Shown in pieces: positions 34,508-43,709 of a stretch of DNA of 64,000 bases. Position numbers and translations under genes: made by a program. The stretch is from Pycnococcus provasolii (Eukaryota > Chlorophyta > Pseudoscourfieldiophyceae > Pseudoscourfieldiales), in the NCBI GenBank assembly GCA_049487715.1, contig CP150549.1, positions 496,001 to 560,000 on the forward strand, given 5' to 3'. Each line of letters begins with the position of its first letter. The stretch's first letter is position 1. Under the pieces are notes generated by a model. It searched no databases. It was not told the origin of the DNA and saw nothing but the letters and a program-made list of their open reading frames with translations.

Positions 34508-34599
<92 letters not shown>
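34404..34599. repeat. Poly(T) tract of about 190 bases
   Basis: Almost pure T with about six single-base interruptions. On the minus strand it is a poly(A) that begins at once after the TGA of the RING-H2 gene. It is preceded on the plus strand by a T/G-rich stretch (34350-34403). Confidence 0.95.
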
Positions 34600-35234
34600 C
34601 ACTTCACAAGTTCCACGCGGCACACGGGACACGTGCGGTTCTCTTGAAACCACGGTTCTATGCACGCCTTGTGGAATCGGTGCTTGCAGGTCAACTCCGC
34701 CGTCTCTGACGCGGTTGTCATCGCCTCCCTGCAGACGGGGCACTCGCCACTTGCGTTGCACGCACGCATCACGCGGTTGCGCTGACTGGCCGGTATGCCA
34801 CGTTTCACGTTGTTCTCGTCAAGAGCGAGCAGTTCCTCGTAAGACCACCCGTGTGGGTCGAGCTCGTGAGAACGCACACTCGCGGTCGTCGGCGGAGTCA
34901 AGCCTCGTTGCGAGCGTGAGGCCGTCGGCGGCGGCGGCGGCGCGGTGCTTCTTACGGAGTCTTGCATCCAGATGGGTGCGTGACCTGTGTACCCACCACC
35001 ACCTCCACCACCACCACCACCACCTCCTCCTCCTCCTCCTCTCGCCGCATGCCCCTGTGTCTGCAGCGTCGGCCTTGCAAGGCGTGGTGCGCCTTGCAAG
35101 GCTGGGGCACTGTGCTGCGTCGTCGTCAAATGGTTGCGCATCGCGTCAAAGGGCATCGTGAGCAAGTCGTCCATCGCCTCGAAGCCAGGAGCAGCTTGCG
35201 GCCCCGTGGTTCTTCTCGACGTCGAGGAGACCAT
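34599..35234 (-). CDS. RING-H2 finger protein, probable E3 ubiquitin ligase
   Basis: Product of 211 residues from ATG 35234. The RING-H2 domain is C-terminal (about 162-208): CPVC, then LTCKHRFHKACIEPWFQENRTCPVC, with the C3H2C3 ligand order complete. The N-terminal half is low-complexity, with a 15-plus Gly run coded by CCACCACC/CCTCCTCC repeats and a Pro run. The family transfers ubiquitin from E2 to substrates; no substrate is implied. The stop is followed directly by a ~190-base poly(A) on its own strand, with no normal 3' UTR, which is unusual. Confidence 0.88.
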
Positions 35235-35356
35235 CGCAGACGACGGTGTGTGCGTGTGTGACGCAGAGCAAACAAGGGGGGCAGGTCAACCAACCAAAGT
35301 GAACCAACCAATCACACGAGGCAAGGACAGCACACGCACGGACAAGTCCAGAAACC

Positions 35357-35400
35357 AACCTAACCCTAACCCTAACCCTAACCCTAACGTTTAGGGGTTA
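35357..35400. repeat. CCCTAA telomere-like array
   Basis: Five CCTAAC/CCCTAA units followed by an inverted TTTAGGGGTTAG, between the divergent RING and VDE-related genes. Confidence 0.93.
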
Positions 35401-35523
35401 GTCTATTTTTGGAATGTTTACCTCCCCCAACCCCCCCAACTTGATTCTCCCGAAGAAGATTGAAGATTTGTCTTTCCCCTCGAAGGAAGACTTTCAGCCA
35501 CTCACTCGTCACTTCGCCAGAGC

Positions 35524-37086
35524 ATGCCGCGATCGCCGCACAACATGCGCCACGCACGCGCACGCATCACCAGCACTTCACGCACGCGTGGAGTTAGGGT
35601 GACAGCAAGCACGACCACGCGCATCGTGCTCGTTCCCCCCTCGTCCGACGCACCCTCGTACCTCAGGTACCCACCCGCACTCAACAGGCCGAGCCCGTCG
35701 TGGCAAGAGGTGCTTGACCAAACGGCGAAGCGCATGGCGTGGCTCGCACCGGAAAACAGCCTCGTCGTCGACGTGTGCGCAGCAGATGACGTGGAACGAC
35801 TTCAGCAAGTGGCGGTGGACGCCGACGCGTGCATCTGGGTGGACGCTGACAAGACAGACGACGCCGATGGTGCGCGTGGCGCGCTCACAGCCGTGCCAAC
35901 ACTGCTGGCTCTCAACAGCGCGGACGACATTGACGCGCACGATGCGCACGGCGCTGGCGCTGCCGCCGTTACCCTGGACAATTCGGCGAGGTGGTGCTAC
36001 CAGCCGGCTTCGGCGCTCATGCACGACGACGGCGCTGGACGCGCGTTTCGGCAACTCATGGCTGGCATCGGCGCAGGCAAAGATGATGCTCAAATGATCA
36101 AGCGTTTGGCCAATCTCCATGCGCGTCAGACGCATCTAGATTTTCTGTACATGTGCTTGCTCGTCGCTGACGACCTCCGTCCTACGGGCGCCCCTCGCGT
36201 TCCATTTGTCAGCGCCACGTCGAAAGCGGATGCAAGCGCACTGCTGTGCATGGCGAGCAAATGTGGGAAGCAAACGGTGGCTTGCCTGAGCGACCCGATG
36301 TGCAAGCGTGCCGTCGACTGCCTCGACGAGTGCGGGCTCGGCGATCAAGTGTGCTCGTACATCTGCATCCGCAGCTACGAGACGAAGGAATTTGAGAAGT
36401 TCACAACGTGTTTCATCGACCGCAACAACTGCCTACGCAACAGTGCGACTCGTCCGGACACGCCGCACGTGACGCCTACGACCACATTCAGAGGCGAGCC
36501 ACTTACGTGGGAAGGTGCCGAGGAGATTTTCATCGGTCATCTCTACGGAGACGAAGGATACAGCTGGCTGTCAGCCGCAGGACAAAATCCAGCGTACGAC
36601 GAATTCAACTGCCAGTACCAGCTCTTCTACCAAGGAAAAGCGCGAAACTCGTTCTGGTACAATCCCGTGTTCCTCGTGAAGACGCTGCCTGACAGCCAGG
36701 TAAATGGCGCATCTGTTTGGCGGGGTTCGGACTATCGATGCCAGCGGCTTGAAACACCCGGCGAGTACCTCTTCACGTTCTGCGACAACGGAGCGACGAG
36801 CAAGGAGCGCTGGTGCATTGTCGAGGTGGACGACAACCTTGAGTGGGCGCTATTCTACTACTCGGGTGCGGCTGTCGGCCCAGGACAGTCGTACATTGGC
36901 GCCGTGCTCGGAACGCGCACAGGCGTCTGGCCGGAAGATGAAGAGAGTCGCAGGCGTATTGAGACGGCTCTCCAGACGCGCTGCAGTATCCCGCTATGGG
37001 AGATGGTGCAGGTTGACAACTCGAATTGCGCCGATCCGCCGCTCACGCCAAAGCACGCGCCTCGGCGTGCCTTCCCCATTTCCTAA
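35524..37086 (+). CDS. Violaxanthin de-epoxidase-related (VDR-type) protein
   Basis: Plastid lipocalin-like protein of the VDE/VDR family, 520 residues. A basic Ser/Thr/Arg-rich presequence (about 1-40) is followed by a domain of unknown role (about 50-215). The Cys-rich VDE N-terminal region comes next (about 235-305): LCMASKCGKQTVACL, CKRAVDCLDECG, VCSYICIRSY, CFIDRNNCL. The lipocalin part (about 325-510) has GYSWLSAAGQNPAYDEFNCQYQLF and ALFYYSGAAVGPGQSYIGAVLGTR. The Cys pattern and barrel order fit VDR (At2g21860-like) better than true VDE, whose acidic C-terminal tail is missing. The xanthophyll-cycle activity is therefore unproven. TGTAA at 37094. Confidence 0.85.
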   Translation: MPRSPHNMRHARARITSTSRTRGVRVTASTTTRIVLVPPSSDAPSYLRYPPALNRPSPSWQEVLDQTAKRMAWLAPENSLVVDVCAADDVERLQQVAVDADACIWVDADKTDDADGARGALTAVPTLLALNSADDIDAHDAHGAGAAAVTLDNSARWCYQPASALMHDDGAGRAFRQLMAGIGAGKDDAQMIKRLANLHARQTHLDFLYMCLLVADDLRPTGAPRVPFVSATSKADASALLCMASKCGKQTVACLSDPMCKRAVDCLDECGLGDQVCSYICIRSYETKEFEKFTTCFIDRNNCLRNSATRPDTPHVTPTTTFRGEPLTWEGAEEIFIGHLYGDEGYSWLSAAGQNPAYDEFNCQYQLFYQGKARNSFWYNPVFLVKTLPDSQVNGASVWRGSDYRCQRLETPGEYLFTFCDNGATSKERWCIVEVDDNLEWALFYYSGAAVGPGQSYIGAVLGTRTGVWPEDEESRRRIETALQTRCSIPLWEMVQVDNSNCADPPLTPKHAPRRAFPIS

Positions 37087-37157
37087 GTTGCAGTGTAAAT
37101 AAGCGGTTTTGGTTTTTGTTCTTACAAGAGGTTTACAGAGTTTTCATATACTTAGTA

Positions 37158-37784
37158 TTAGTTTTGCTGTACTTCATATTCGGTGTCAAAGGCTTCGTAA
37201 TCCGCGCGCAAGCTGCTCATAAAAATGCGGTGCAGAGCGGCGGTGGCTGTACCGAGCACAGCCTCCCCCGTAGTCTTGAGCACTCTTGCAGGAAAGACGT
37301 CGAACGGCGGTGGGGGAACGACGTCAACGTCAATCGTTCCTGATATGCACAGGTGCCTGCTTTCGTCGTCGAAATCAATATCAGTGCTCGCGCTGAATAC
37401 AAAGCAATTATTCACAACGTCGATCAAGTTTGCTGGTCGGCCAGTAAGATTGCAGTCACTGCTCTCCACCCGAACCGATTCGCCTGGCGACTGCGTCGCC
37501 GTACAGGTCACTGTCGGCGTCACCGAAAGCATGTTGAAGAAGCCTACCGGCGGCACCGTGAGGATGAAGCGCCCTCTGTCAATGACTCCGCCATCGGCGG
37601 AGTCGTCCTCCTCTCTGCGCAAAGAGACGCCGGGCAGCGTGCAGAACCGGTCCACTGGCTGGGAGAAGTACGCGCGAAGGGACCGTTGCGACGTTGACGT
37701 AGGCTTGATGCGCACGCGGCGCGTGTCGGTCACCTGTATGCGTATGCGCGCAGGGGCGGAGGGCGGCGATGGCGACGGCGACAT
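37158..37784 (-). CDS. DUF1997 family protein, probably plastid
   Basis: Product of 208 residues. A short basic stretch precedes LRAYFSQPVDRFCTLPG and RFILTVPPVGFFNM, matching the start of DUF1997. The C-terminal end carries VVPPPPFDVFPARVLKTTGEAVL and a helix ending SLRADYEAF, the family's most typical segment. DUF1997 proteins are shared by cyanobacteria, algae and plants; the role is unknown, with lipid binding sometimes proposed. It converges on the VDE-related gene with 71 bases between stops. Confidence 0.8.
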   Translation of the reverse strand: MSPSPSPPSAPARIRIQVTDTRRVRIKPTSTSQRSLRAYFSQPVDRFCTLPGVSLRREEDDSADGGVIDRGRFILTVPPVGFFNMLSVTPTVTCTATQSPGESVRVESSDCNLTGRPANLIDVVNNCFVFSASTDIDFDDESRHLCISGTIDVDVVPPPPFDVFPARVLKTTGEAVLGTATAALHRIFMSSLRADYEAFDTEYEVQQN

Positions 37785-37819
37785 GATTATTCAGGGGCGG
37801 ATGTGAAAAAGATACAGGG

Positions 37820-38340
37820 GCGAAATAAAGATTTGGGATTTTTGGGATCCCGGTCGGGAAAAGGTTGGAGAATTTGTGTGGAGGGACATTTTCTAAGTAC
37901 GCGGACCCGTCGAAGTACGGCATCATACTTCGCAACGTCGTGCCACAGGAACACCTTGCGCGCTGCCGTAAACAGTTCCATGGCGCTTGGACTGGCGACG
38001 GGTAGCACGCATGGTTCGCAGAGAAACCCCAAGGCCATGGCGGTCGTCGTCTCGAGCCGAAAGACGTCGGGTACACCTACCAGACCAGGTCCAGCAACCA
38101 AGACTCCCAGAGGCGCACGAACGAAGCGATTGCATTGGTGGGCGAGCTCGTCGAGAAGTATGGACTCGAGCTTATTGGCTCTTATCATAAGGGCGAGCGC
38201 CGTGCTTGGAACGCTCGGCGACGAGCTCCTCGCGTGGGCTCTAGACGAGACGGAGACGGCTATCTAGTCCTCGCCGACGACGGCTTCGCTCAGCGCGACC
38301 TTCAAGAACGCGTTTGGTCAAAAAGTCGAATTTAAATGAA
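37820..38340 (+). pseudogene. Possible broken gene with in-frame TAG (strand uncertain)
   Basis: One plus-strand frame reads like protein on both sides of a TAG at 38003-38005: before it GGTFSKYADPSKYGIILRNV and ARCRKQFHGAWTGDG, after it HAWFAEKPQGHGGRRLEPKD, then TNEAIALVGELVEKYGLELI. Near 38200 a +1 shift would lead into LGTLGDELLAWALDETETAI and a stop. The minus strand has an unbroken 133-residue frame (37787-38188, MIRANKLESILLDELAHQCN). I cannot tell which, if either, is translated. No family was recognised. Confidence 0.3.
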
Positions 38341-38351
38341 TATTAGTCTAC

Positions 38352-39797
38352 TTACACTTCGGCGTGGCGCACGGGACTCGCCCCTGCGATGGGCATCAAC
38401 TTGAATCCGGGACTTGCGCCGCCCATGGGAGCCAGCACTTCACGCGATGTCGAAGGTGCGCTGAACGAGTCGCGGACGCCGACGGGCGCGGCGACTTCGT
38501 CGGCATCCTCGCCAAGATCCATCTCAAGCTGAGGTTGGTCGTCGTCGTCAGGGAGCGACATGCGCGGCACGAACAAAACCTCAGCTTGAGATGGATCTTG
38601 GGGTGCTACAGGCACCCACGCTGTCGCCCCGAGCGCCTCGAGCGCTCCAATGCCCACACCAGCAGCATCACCCATACCATCTAACGCGGCTTGAGGAGCA
38701 GGAGTGAGCGCCAAGGGTGGTGGCAACGCATCCGGCGCCACCAACATGGGAGCTGGTGGCTCCGCCTCAAGCACCAGGGCACGACGAGCTGGCTCTAAAC
38801 GAGCCTCCGGCGGTGGCGGTGCAGGCGGCGCGCCGTCTTGTCCCACGGGCGATCCTGCGAGGATGCCATCGACGTCGACATCATTGCCATCGCCAAGGTC
38901 CGACCATGCCATGGAGCGCTGCTCTGGGTTGACGTCGTCGCCCTGCGCGGCGGACGCATCGTCGTCGGCGAGCTCAAGGCGATCTGCACTCGCACTCAGC
39001 GACGTGCGCGCCTGGCTGAGAGCACGCTTGAATTCTTCCTGCGACGGTGCGGGTAGCAGAGACGCGATTCCCTGCCTCGTCACGGGCCTTGACGCGCTCG
39101 AGCCCGGCCTCGATGTCGTGACCACCTCGCTGGGCGTTGCCGCACGAGACTGCGCCAAACCGGTACCTGGCCTTGGCGGCAACGTCGACGACCCAGGCCT
39201 TGAGGTGCTGGGCGACTCCGGCGCCGGCTTTGCTGGCGACTGCGGCGCCGACTTTGCCGGTGACGTCGCTGCGTCCGCGGTCGTTGTCGCTGCGTTTGGA
39301 GCGGTGCGCGGCGGTGTCGGCGGCAGCAGTGCGCTTACCACCGGCAAGGGCGGTTTGCCGGCGCTCGTGCTGTCCGCATCCTGTGCGGGTGTTGCAGAAA
39401 GTGCCGAGTCGAGGTCACGCCTGGCGCGGCTCTGTCCCGTGGGTGGCCTAGCCCCAGCGGCGCTTGCGAGCGCCGCCGCGCCCGCGGCGACGACGCCTGC
39501 TTGTCCCGCCTCTCCCGTCGCGTTTTCCTCCGTGGCCGAAATGTGGTACGGCAAGCTCGGCGGTGGCGGCATGTGGCTTTGTTCGTCGCGTATGCGTCTG
39601 AGGTTCCTATTTTTCTTCGCCGCTTGGTTTTCGACGTCAGATTTCGCGGTGAGTTGGTCGAAGACCGCGGCCTCTCCCGTTCGTTCTCTCCATTCTCGGT
39701 ACGTCCTGACTGCGACTTGCGAGAGTTTCGCGGAGACGAGGAGGTAGATGGCGACGGTGCCGACGATGACGAACGTGAGTATGAGTGCGGCCGGCAT
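38352..39797 (-). CDS. Single-pass membrane protein with long disordered tail
   Basis: The start at ATG 39797 gives MPAALILTFVIVGTVAIYLL, a membrane helix at the very N-terminus (signal anchor). A basic juxtamembrane segment (VAVRTYREWRERTGEAAVF) follows. The remaining 400 residues are Ala/Pro/Ser-rich, with repeats such as PAKPAPESPSTSRPGSS, and predicted disordered. The frame stays open upstream to 40178 through low-complexity CCAACCA-type DNA, with more hydrophobic residues, so a longer form is possible. No domain is recognised. Confidence 0.6.
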   Translation of the reverse strand: MPAALILTFVIVGTVAIYLLVSAKLSQVAVRTYREWRERTGEAAVFDQLTAKSDVENQAAKKNRNLRRIRDEQSHMPPPPSLPYHISATEENATGEAGQAGVVAAGAAALASAAGARPPTGQSRARRDLDSALSATPAQDADSTSAGKPPLPVVSALLPPTPPRTAPNAATTTADAATSPAKSAPQSPAKPAPESPSTSRPGSSTLPPRPGTGLAQSRAATPSEVVTTSRPGSSASRPVTRQGIASLLPAPSQEEFKRALSQARTSLSASADRLELADDDASAAQGDDVNPEQRSMAWSDLGDGNDVDVDGILAGSPVGQDGAPPAPPPPEARLEPARRALVLEAEPPAPMLVAPDALPPPLALTPAPQAALDGMGDAAGVGIGALEALGATAWVPVAPQDPSQAEVLFVPRMSLPDDDDQPQLEMDLGEDADEVAAPVGVRDSFSAPSTSREVLAPMGGASPGFKLMPIAGASPVRHAEV

Positions 39798-40396
39798 ACC
39801 AGCGGTCCAAACCAAAGCGGGCCAATGGAAACCAACCACGAACAAGACACAAAGCCAAGCCAACCACGCCAACCAATTCAACCACGCGCAAGACACACCA
39901 CAGATACAGCCTCGCCACAGGCCAAGAGCGCCTGCGAGGGAATGATTCGCGTATGCAAACAGATACAGAGGGAGAAGGAAGAAGAAGGGAAAGGGACCGG
40001 CCAGACGCTTGGATTCAAAAGGAAAGTTCAACTGTTCAAGGAGGGAAGAACAGTGTGACAACTCCACCCTCCAGTCCTCCATTCCTCCCTCCCTCCCCCC
40101 CGCGGCCGCGGCTCCCTCTCCTCCCTTGCAGTTCCCCTTTCCCACTTGTTTTAGGCCGAACGATGTTTCCCGTACCACCCTACTGTACGATAGTCTGGTC
40201 TAGGGTGGGAGTCTTTATGAAACCTTTTTAAGATGGTGGGTGGACTTGGTTGGGTTAATCTTAGTTCTTATGTTTGTGTTACTCGCTTATCTTAGCCCAT
40301 TCCCTAACGCTTGTGTTACCTTACCTCCCTCGGTAAACCTTTGCTGTCCTTACCACACGCCTAACTTCCTCACTTCCCACCGTCGTGCCTCACGGC
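39798..40396. other. Intergenic, no independent gene seen
   Basis: Upstream of the membrane protein and downstream of the RCC1-repeat gene (both minus). Contains CCAACCACG-type repeats and CT-rich runs. Confidence 0.5.
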
Positions 40397-42136
40397 TCAC
40401 GCGCTGCCCAAGTCCACGTATGGCAGGTTGTCGCCCATATGGTTCGGCATGTCGCCGCGGTTCGTTGTGTCGCCGTACCCGAGTGCGCCATCGAAATTCA
40501 CTCCCCAGCACTTCACCTTGTTGTTGTCGAGGAGCACGCACGCGCGATGGTACCCCGTTGGACCAATTCCTCTCGCCACAGCGAGAACAGTACGTCCCGT
40601 GCCGAAATCGACGTACTGAAGGTTGTCGCCCATCGAATTCGGAAGTTCGCCGCGGTTGGTCGTGTCGCCGTAGCCGAGTGCGCCAGCATAATTTCCTCCC
40701 CAGCATTTGAGATTGTCGTTGTCGAGGATCGCGCACGTAGCTAAAGCCAATGAGATCTGCTTGGCCGTGCGCCCCGTGCCGACGTCGACGTACGGCAGGT
40801 TGTCGCCCATCTCGTTCGATCCGTCGCCGCGGTGGTTATAATTTGGATATGTGCCGGAGCTCTCGCCGATGCCGAGTGCGCCAGCGCCATTACTTCCCCA
40901 GCACTTCACCTTGTCGTTGTCGAGGATCGCGCACGTGTGAATGATACCCACTGAGATCTGCTTGACCGTGCGTCCCGTGCCGAGATCGACGTACGGCAGG
41001 TTTTCGCCCATCTCGTTCGGTCCGTCGCCGCGGTTGTTCGTGTCGCCGTAGCCGAGTTGGCCAACACTATTACTTCCCCAGCACTTCACCTTGTCGTTGT
41101 CGAGAATCGCGCACGTGAAACTGCCTCCCGCTGAGATCTGCTTGGCCGTGCGTCCCGTGCCGACGTCGACGTACGGCAGGTTGTCGCCCATATCGTTCGG
41201 TCCGTCGCCGCGGTGGTTATAATTTGGATATGTGCCGGAGCTCTCGCCGATGCCGAGTGCGCCAGCGCCATTACTTCCCCAGCACTTCGCCTTGTCGTTG
41301 TCGAGGATCGCGCACGTGTGAGTGGTACCCGCTGAGATCTGCTTGACCGTGCGTCCCGTGCCGACATCGACGTACGGCAGGTTTTCGCCCATATCGTTCG
41401 GTCCGCCGCCGCGGTCGTTCGTGTCGCCGTAGCCGAGTTGGCCTTGGGGATTATATCCCCAGCACTTCACCTTGTCGTTGTCGAGGAGCACGCACGTACG
41501 AAAATCAGTCACTGAGATCTGCTTGACCGTGCGTCCCGTGCCGAGGTCGACGTACGGCAGGTTGTCGCCCATATCGTTCGCTCCTCCGTTGCGGGTGATC
41601 GAGTCGCCGTATCCGAGTTGACCATTAGAATTCGAGCCCCAGCACTTCGCCTTATTGTTCGAGAGAACTGCACAAGCATGAAAATCGCCAAGACTAAGCC
41701 TGCTCGCCGCTCCTCCGACACCTTCGCTGCACGTCGTTCCACTCCACCCTTCCAGGCAGTCGCACTCGAACCCACCGGTTGGAAGTCCAACCATGGCGTC
41801 CGTTCCTGGTTCGTGGCACACGGGCATGTCACTTACCAGCATGCTATTTTTGTTCGTGGCGGCTTGTTCTCCGTTGACGAAAACTCCCCCCGTGGCGTGT
41901 ACATCCCCCATAACCGTCAAAGTATCTGCAGTCGCTGCACCTGCGTTCACCTTAAGTTCCTTGGAAGGCGCGACGGCGGATATGCTGACGGTTCCGTTAT
42001 CTTGCATTCTCACAGGGAACTCCGAAGGTGATGAGGCGGAGGCGGAGTGTGATGATGCGAACATGATTAGTGACGCAAGCCAGAGAACACACAAATCAAC
42101 AAAGAAGAGAGAGCGTTGGAGCCTGAGAACTATCAT
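40397..42136 (-). CDS. Secreted RCC1-repeat protein with EGF-like module
   Basis: Product of 579 residues from ATG 42136. The signal peptide is MIVLRLQRSLFFVDLCVLWL plus following residues. A strand-rich region (about 35-110) follows, then an EGF-like module ending FECDCLEGWSGTTC. Seven RCC1/BNR-type repeats on the pattern CAILDNDKVKCWGSNxxGxLGYGD come next, consistent with a seven-bladed propeller. The RCC1 fold usually serves nucleotide exchange or protein binding, but the signal peptide and EGF module point to an extracellular or lumenal binding role here. Adjacent repeats are unusually alike at DNA level. Confidence 0.82.
   Translation of the reverse strand: MIVLRLQRSLFFVDLCVLWLASLIMFASSHSASASSPSEFPVRMQDNGTVSISAVAPSKELKVNAGAATADTLTVMGDVHATGGVFVNGEQAATNKNSMLVSDMPVCHEPGTDAMVGLPTGGFECDCLEGWSGTTCSEGVGGAASRLSLGDFHACAVLSNNKAKCWGSNSNGQLGYGDSITRNGGANDMGDNLPYVDLGTGRTVKQISVTDFRTCVLLDNDKVKCWGYNPQGQLGYGDTNDRGGGPNDMGENLPYVDVGTGRTVKQISAGTTHTCAILDNDKAKCWGSNGAGALGIGESSGTYPNYNHRGDGPNDMGDNLPYVDVGTGRTAKQISAGGSFTCAILDNDKVKCWGSNSVGQLGYGDTNNRGDGPNEMGENLPYVDLGTGRTVKQISVGIIHTCAILDNDKVKCWGSNGAGALGIGESSGTYPNYNHRGDGSNEMGDNLPYVDVGTGRTAKQISLALATCAILDNDNLKCWGGNYAGALGYGDTTNRGELPNSMGDNLQYVDFGTGRTVLAVARGIGPTGYHRACVLLDNNKVKCWGVNFDGALGYGDTTNRGDMPNHMGDNLPYVDLGSA
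40780..41600 (-). repeat. Near-identical RCC1 repeat DNA, 381-base period
   Basis: A block beginning GGTGGTTATAATTTGGATAT at 40831 recurs at 41212, 381 bases on, with near-identical sequence on both sides. The period equals 127 codons, or two propeller blades. Confidence 0.85.
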
Positions 42137-42447
42137 GGCGAAAAGAGGACAGCAGGAAGTATGTATGTGTTGATTATGATTATGGTGATGGACTGATGGG
42201 TCCCACAAGGCCAGGCCGGACGTGGCGAAGCAAGCGGAGGTTGCAACTTGCAAGGGCAAGGGCTGAAGGAGGTGACTGAAGGGGGGTGCGTTGTGCCTGG
42301 CTTGCCTGGACAGGACAAGAACCAGCGAGATGGGTACTTCCTAGTGCACAGGTGTGCAAGGTGATTGGCCCATCCCCATCAGAATACCCTTAACGTAATC
42401 GTCCCTCCCTCCCTCCTGATTTTTTAATGTGATGAGACCAGTTGGTG

Positions 42448-42481
42448 GTTAGGGTTAGGGTTAGGGTTAGGGGTTAGGGTT
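42448..42481 (+). repeat. TTAGGG array
   Basis: Five TTAGGG/TTAGGGG units between the divergent RCC1-repeat gene and TAF12, about 85 bases before the TAF12 ATG. Confidence 0.95.
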
Positions 42482-42565
42482 GTGGGTTATCTCTCTCTCT
42501 CCCTCTCTGGACTCTCCCCTTTCTCCACCCTCACTCTTTGGTTTGGTTTCCTCTGGTTTTTTTCC

Positions 42566-43144
42566 ATGGCGTCCCCCATGGATACCACAACCGCCGCCGC
42601 AGAGGGGCAGGAGGAGGAGGAGGCGAATTTGCCTGAAGATGTTGCTGGCGCTCCTCAGCAGCAGAACTTCTCTGCAGCGGTCGACGACGAACAGCTCGAA
42701 AGTTTAGTGAGACAGGCGATGGAACGCGTGCAGTCGGCGGCACACGGGGATGTGTCGGCGAATACCGCCGGACGAACCGCACAGGCGGCGCCAAACGCCA
42801 TGACGCGAGAAGCACTTCGCGCTATGCTCACGGACATTGCGCCTGGCGAACACCTCGACGACGCGGCGGAGGCGCTGCTGTGCACGCTCGCTTCCGAGCT
42901 CGCGGCGTCCATCACGGAGGGCGCGGCGGCGCTGGCGGCTCACCGCGGCACGGGTCGTCTCGACGCGAAGGACGTCGACTTATTTTTGAAGCGGTGCTAC
43001 GGCGTGACAATCCCAGGTTTTCAGGAGGACCGATATGCGCGTGTTTACAAGCGCCCTGTGATGCTGGAGGAGCACCGCGCGCGTTTGGCGGCGACACGGC
43101 GCGCGCAGGAATCCGCACCGAAGCTCGACGAAAACCTGCTGTAA
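42566..43144 (+). CDS. TAF12: TFIID/SAGA subunit TAF12
   Basis: Histone-fold subunit of TFIID and SAGA, pairing with TAF4 or ADA1 in the nucleus. The start used is ATG 42566 (MASPMDTTTAAAEGQEEEE), giving 192 residues. A disordered acidic N-terminus precedes the H2B-like fold (about 85-165): LRAMLTDIAPGEHLDDAAEA, then ASELAASITEGAAALAAHRG and LDAKDVDLFLKRCYGVTIPGF, the family signature. The C-terminal basic tail (about 165-192) matches the usual TAF12 extension. Confidence 0.92.
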   Translation: MASPMDTTTAAAEGQEEEEANLPEDVAGAPQQQNFSAAVDDEQLESLVRQAMERVQSAAHGDVSANTAGRTAQAAPNAMTREALRAMLTDIAPGEHLDDAAEALLCTLASELAASITEGAAALAAHRGTGRLDAKDVDLFLKRCYGVTIPGFQEDRYARVYKRPVMLEEHRARLAATRRAQESAPKLDENLL

Positions 43145-43433
43145 ATTCACTTTTGCCAAACCAAACCCCGAAACCAAATCCGGGTAATTAGGGGTTGGGC
43201 GAGATTCCGAGGAATCACCACACCTCACCTCCGGCTGCCCAGAGAACGCGTCGTTTTTCCGCCAGACAAATCCGTCACTTGACTCATCCTGCGCGACATC
43301 CATCGCTCTCGCCGTCGTCGTTGCGCTCGTGCTCGTGCTCGTGCTCGTGCTCTTTGCTCGTATCCGTGTCGACGTTTCTCCTCCTGGGACTTCGCACTTG
43401 TGAAGGTACACTCGCTCCACCTCTATTTGGTGT

Positions 43434-43709
43434 ATGTTCGACGGCACCAATCCACTGCAAGGAATTGGGATTAGTGACGAAGATACACACACATCACCAT
43501 CCACGACGACATCAACGGACGCGCTGCTAACGTCGCTTAGAGAAGAGCTCGCGCGCCTCGCGCGCCTGCCTGCGTCGTCAAGCTACCGACTGCACCGCGA
43601 ACGCGTGTGCACACGAGCGCTGCAACTGGCGGAGGAACAGGCTAATACAGGCATCAGCGCCGACGCCGCGAACGAACTCGCCAGCCTGCTCGACAGTCTG
43701 TCGCTATGA
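43434..43709 (+). CDS. Small upstream protein (91 aa) overlapping the FBXO9-like start
   Basis: ATG at 43434, MFDGTNPLQGIGISDEDTHT. After a Thr/Ser-rich start the rest is helical: SLREELARLARLPASSSYRL, ALQLAEEQANTG, ELASLLDSLSL. Its TGA (43707-43709) overlaps the next ATG (43706-43708) as ATGA, so the two frames may share one transcript. A -1 shift fusing it to the F-box protein is an alternative. Codon use is GC3-rich like real genes here. No known domain. Confidence 0.55.
   Translation: MFDGTNPLQGIGISDEDTHTSPSTTTSTDALLTSLREELARLARLPASSSYRLHRERVCTRALQLAEEQANTGISADAANELASLLDSLSL

Noticed and set aside
34162-34761. Lys-rich frame through the poly(T) tract
   Set aside because: Produced wholly by the homopolymer.
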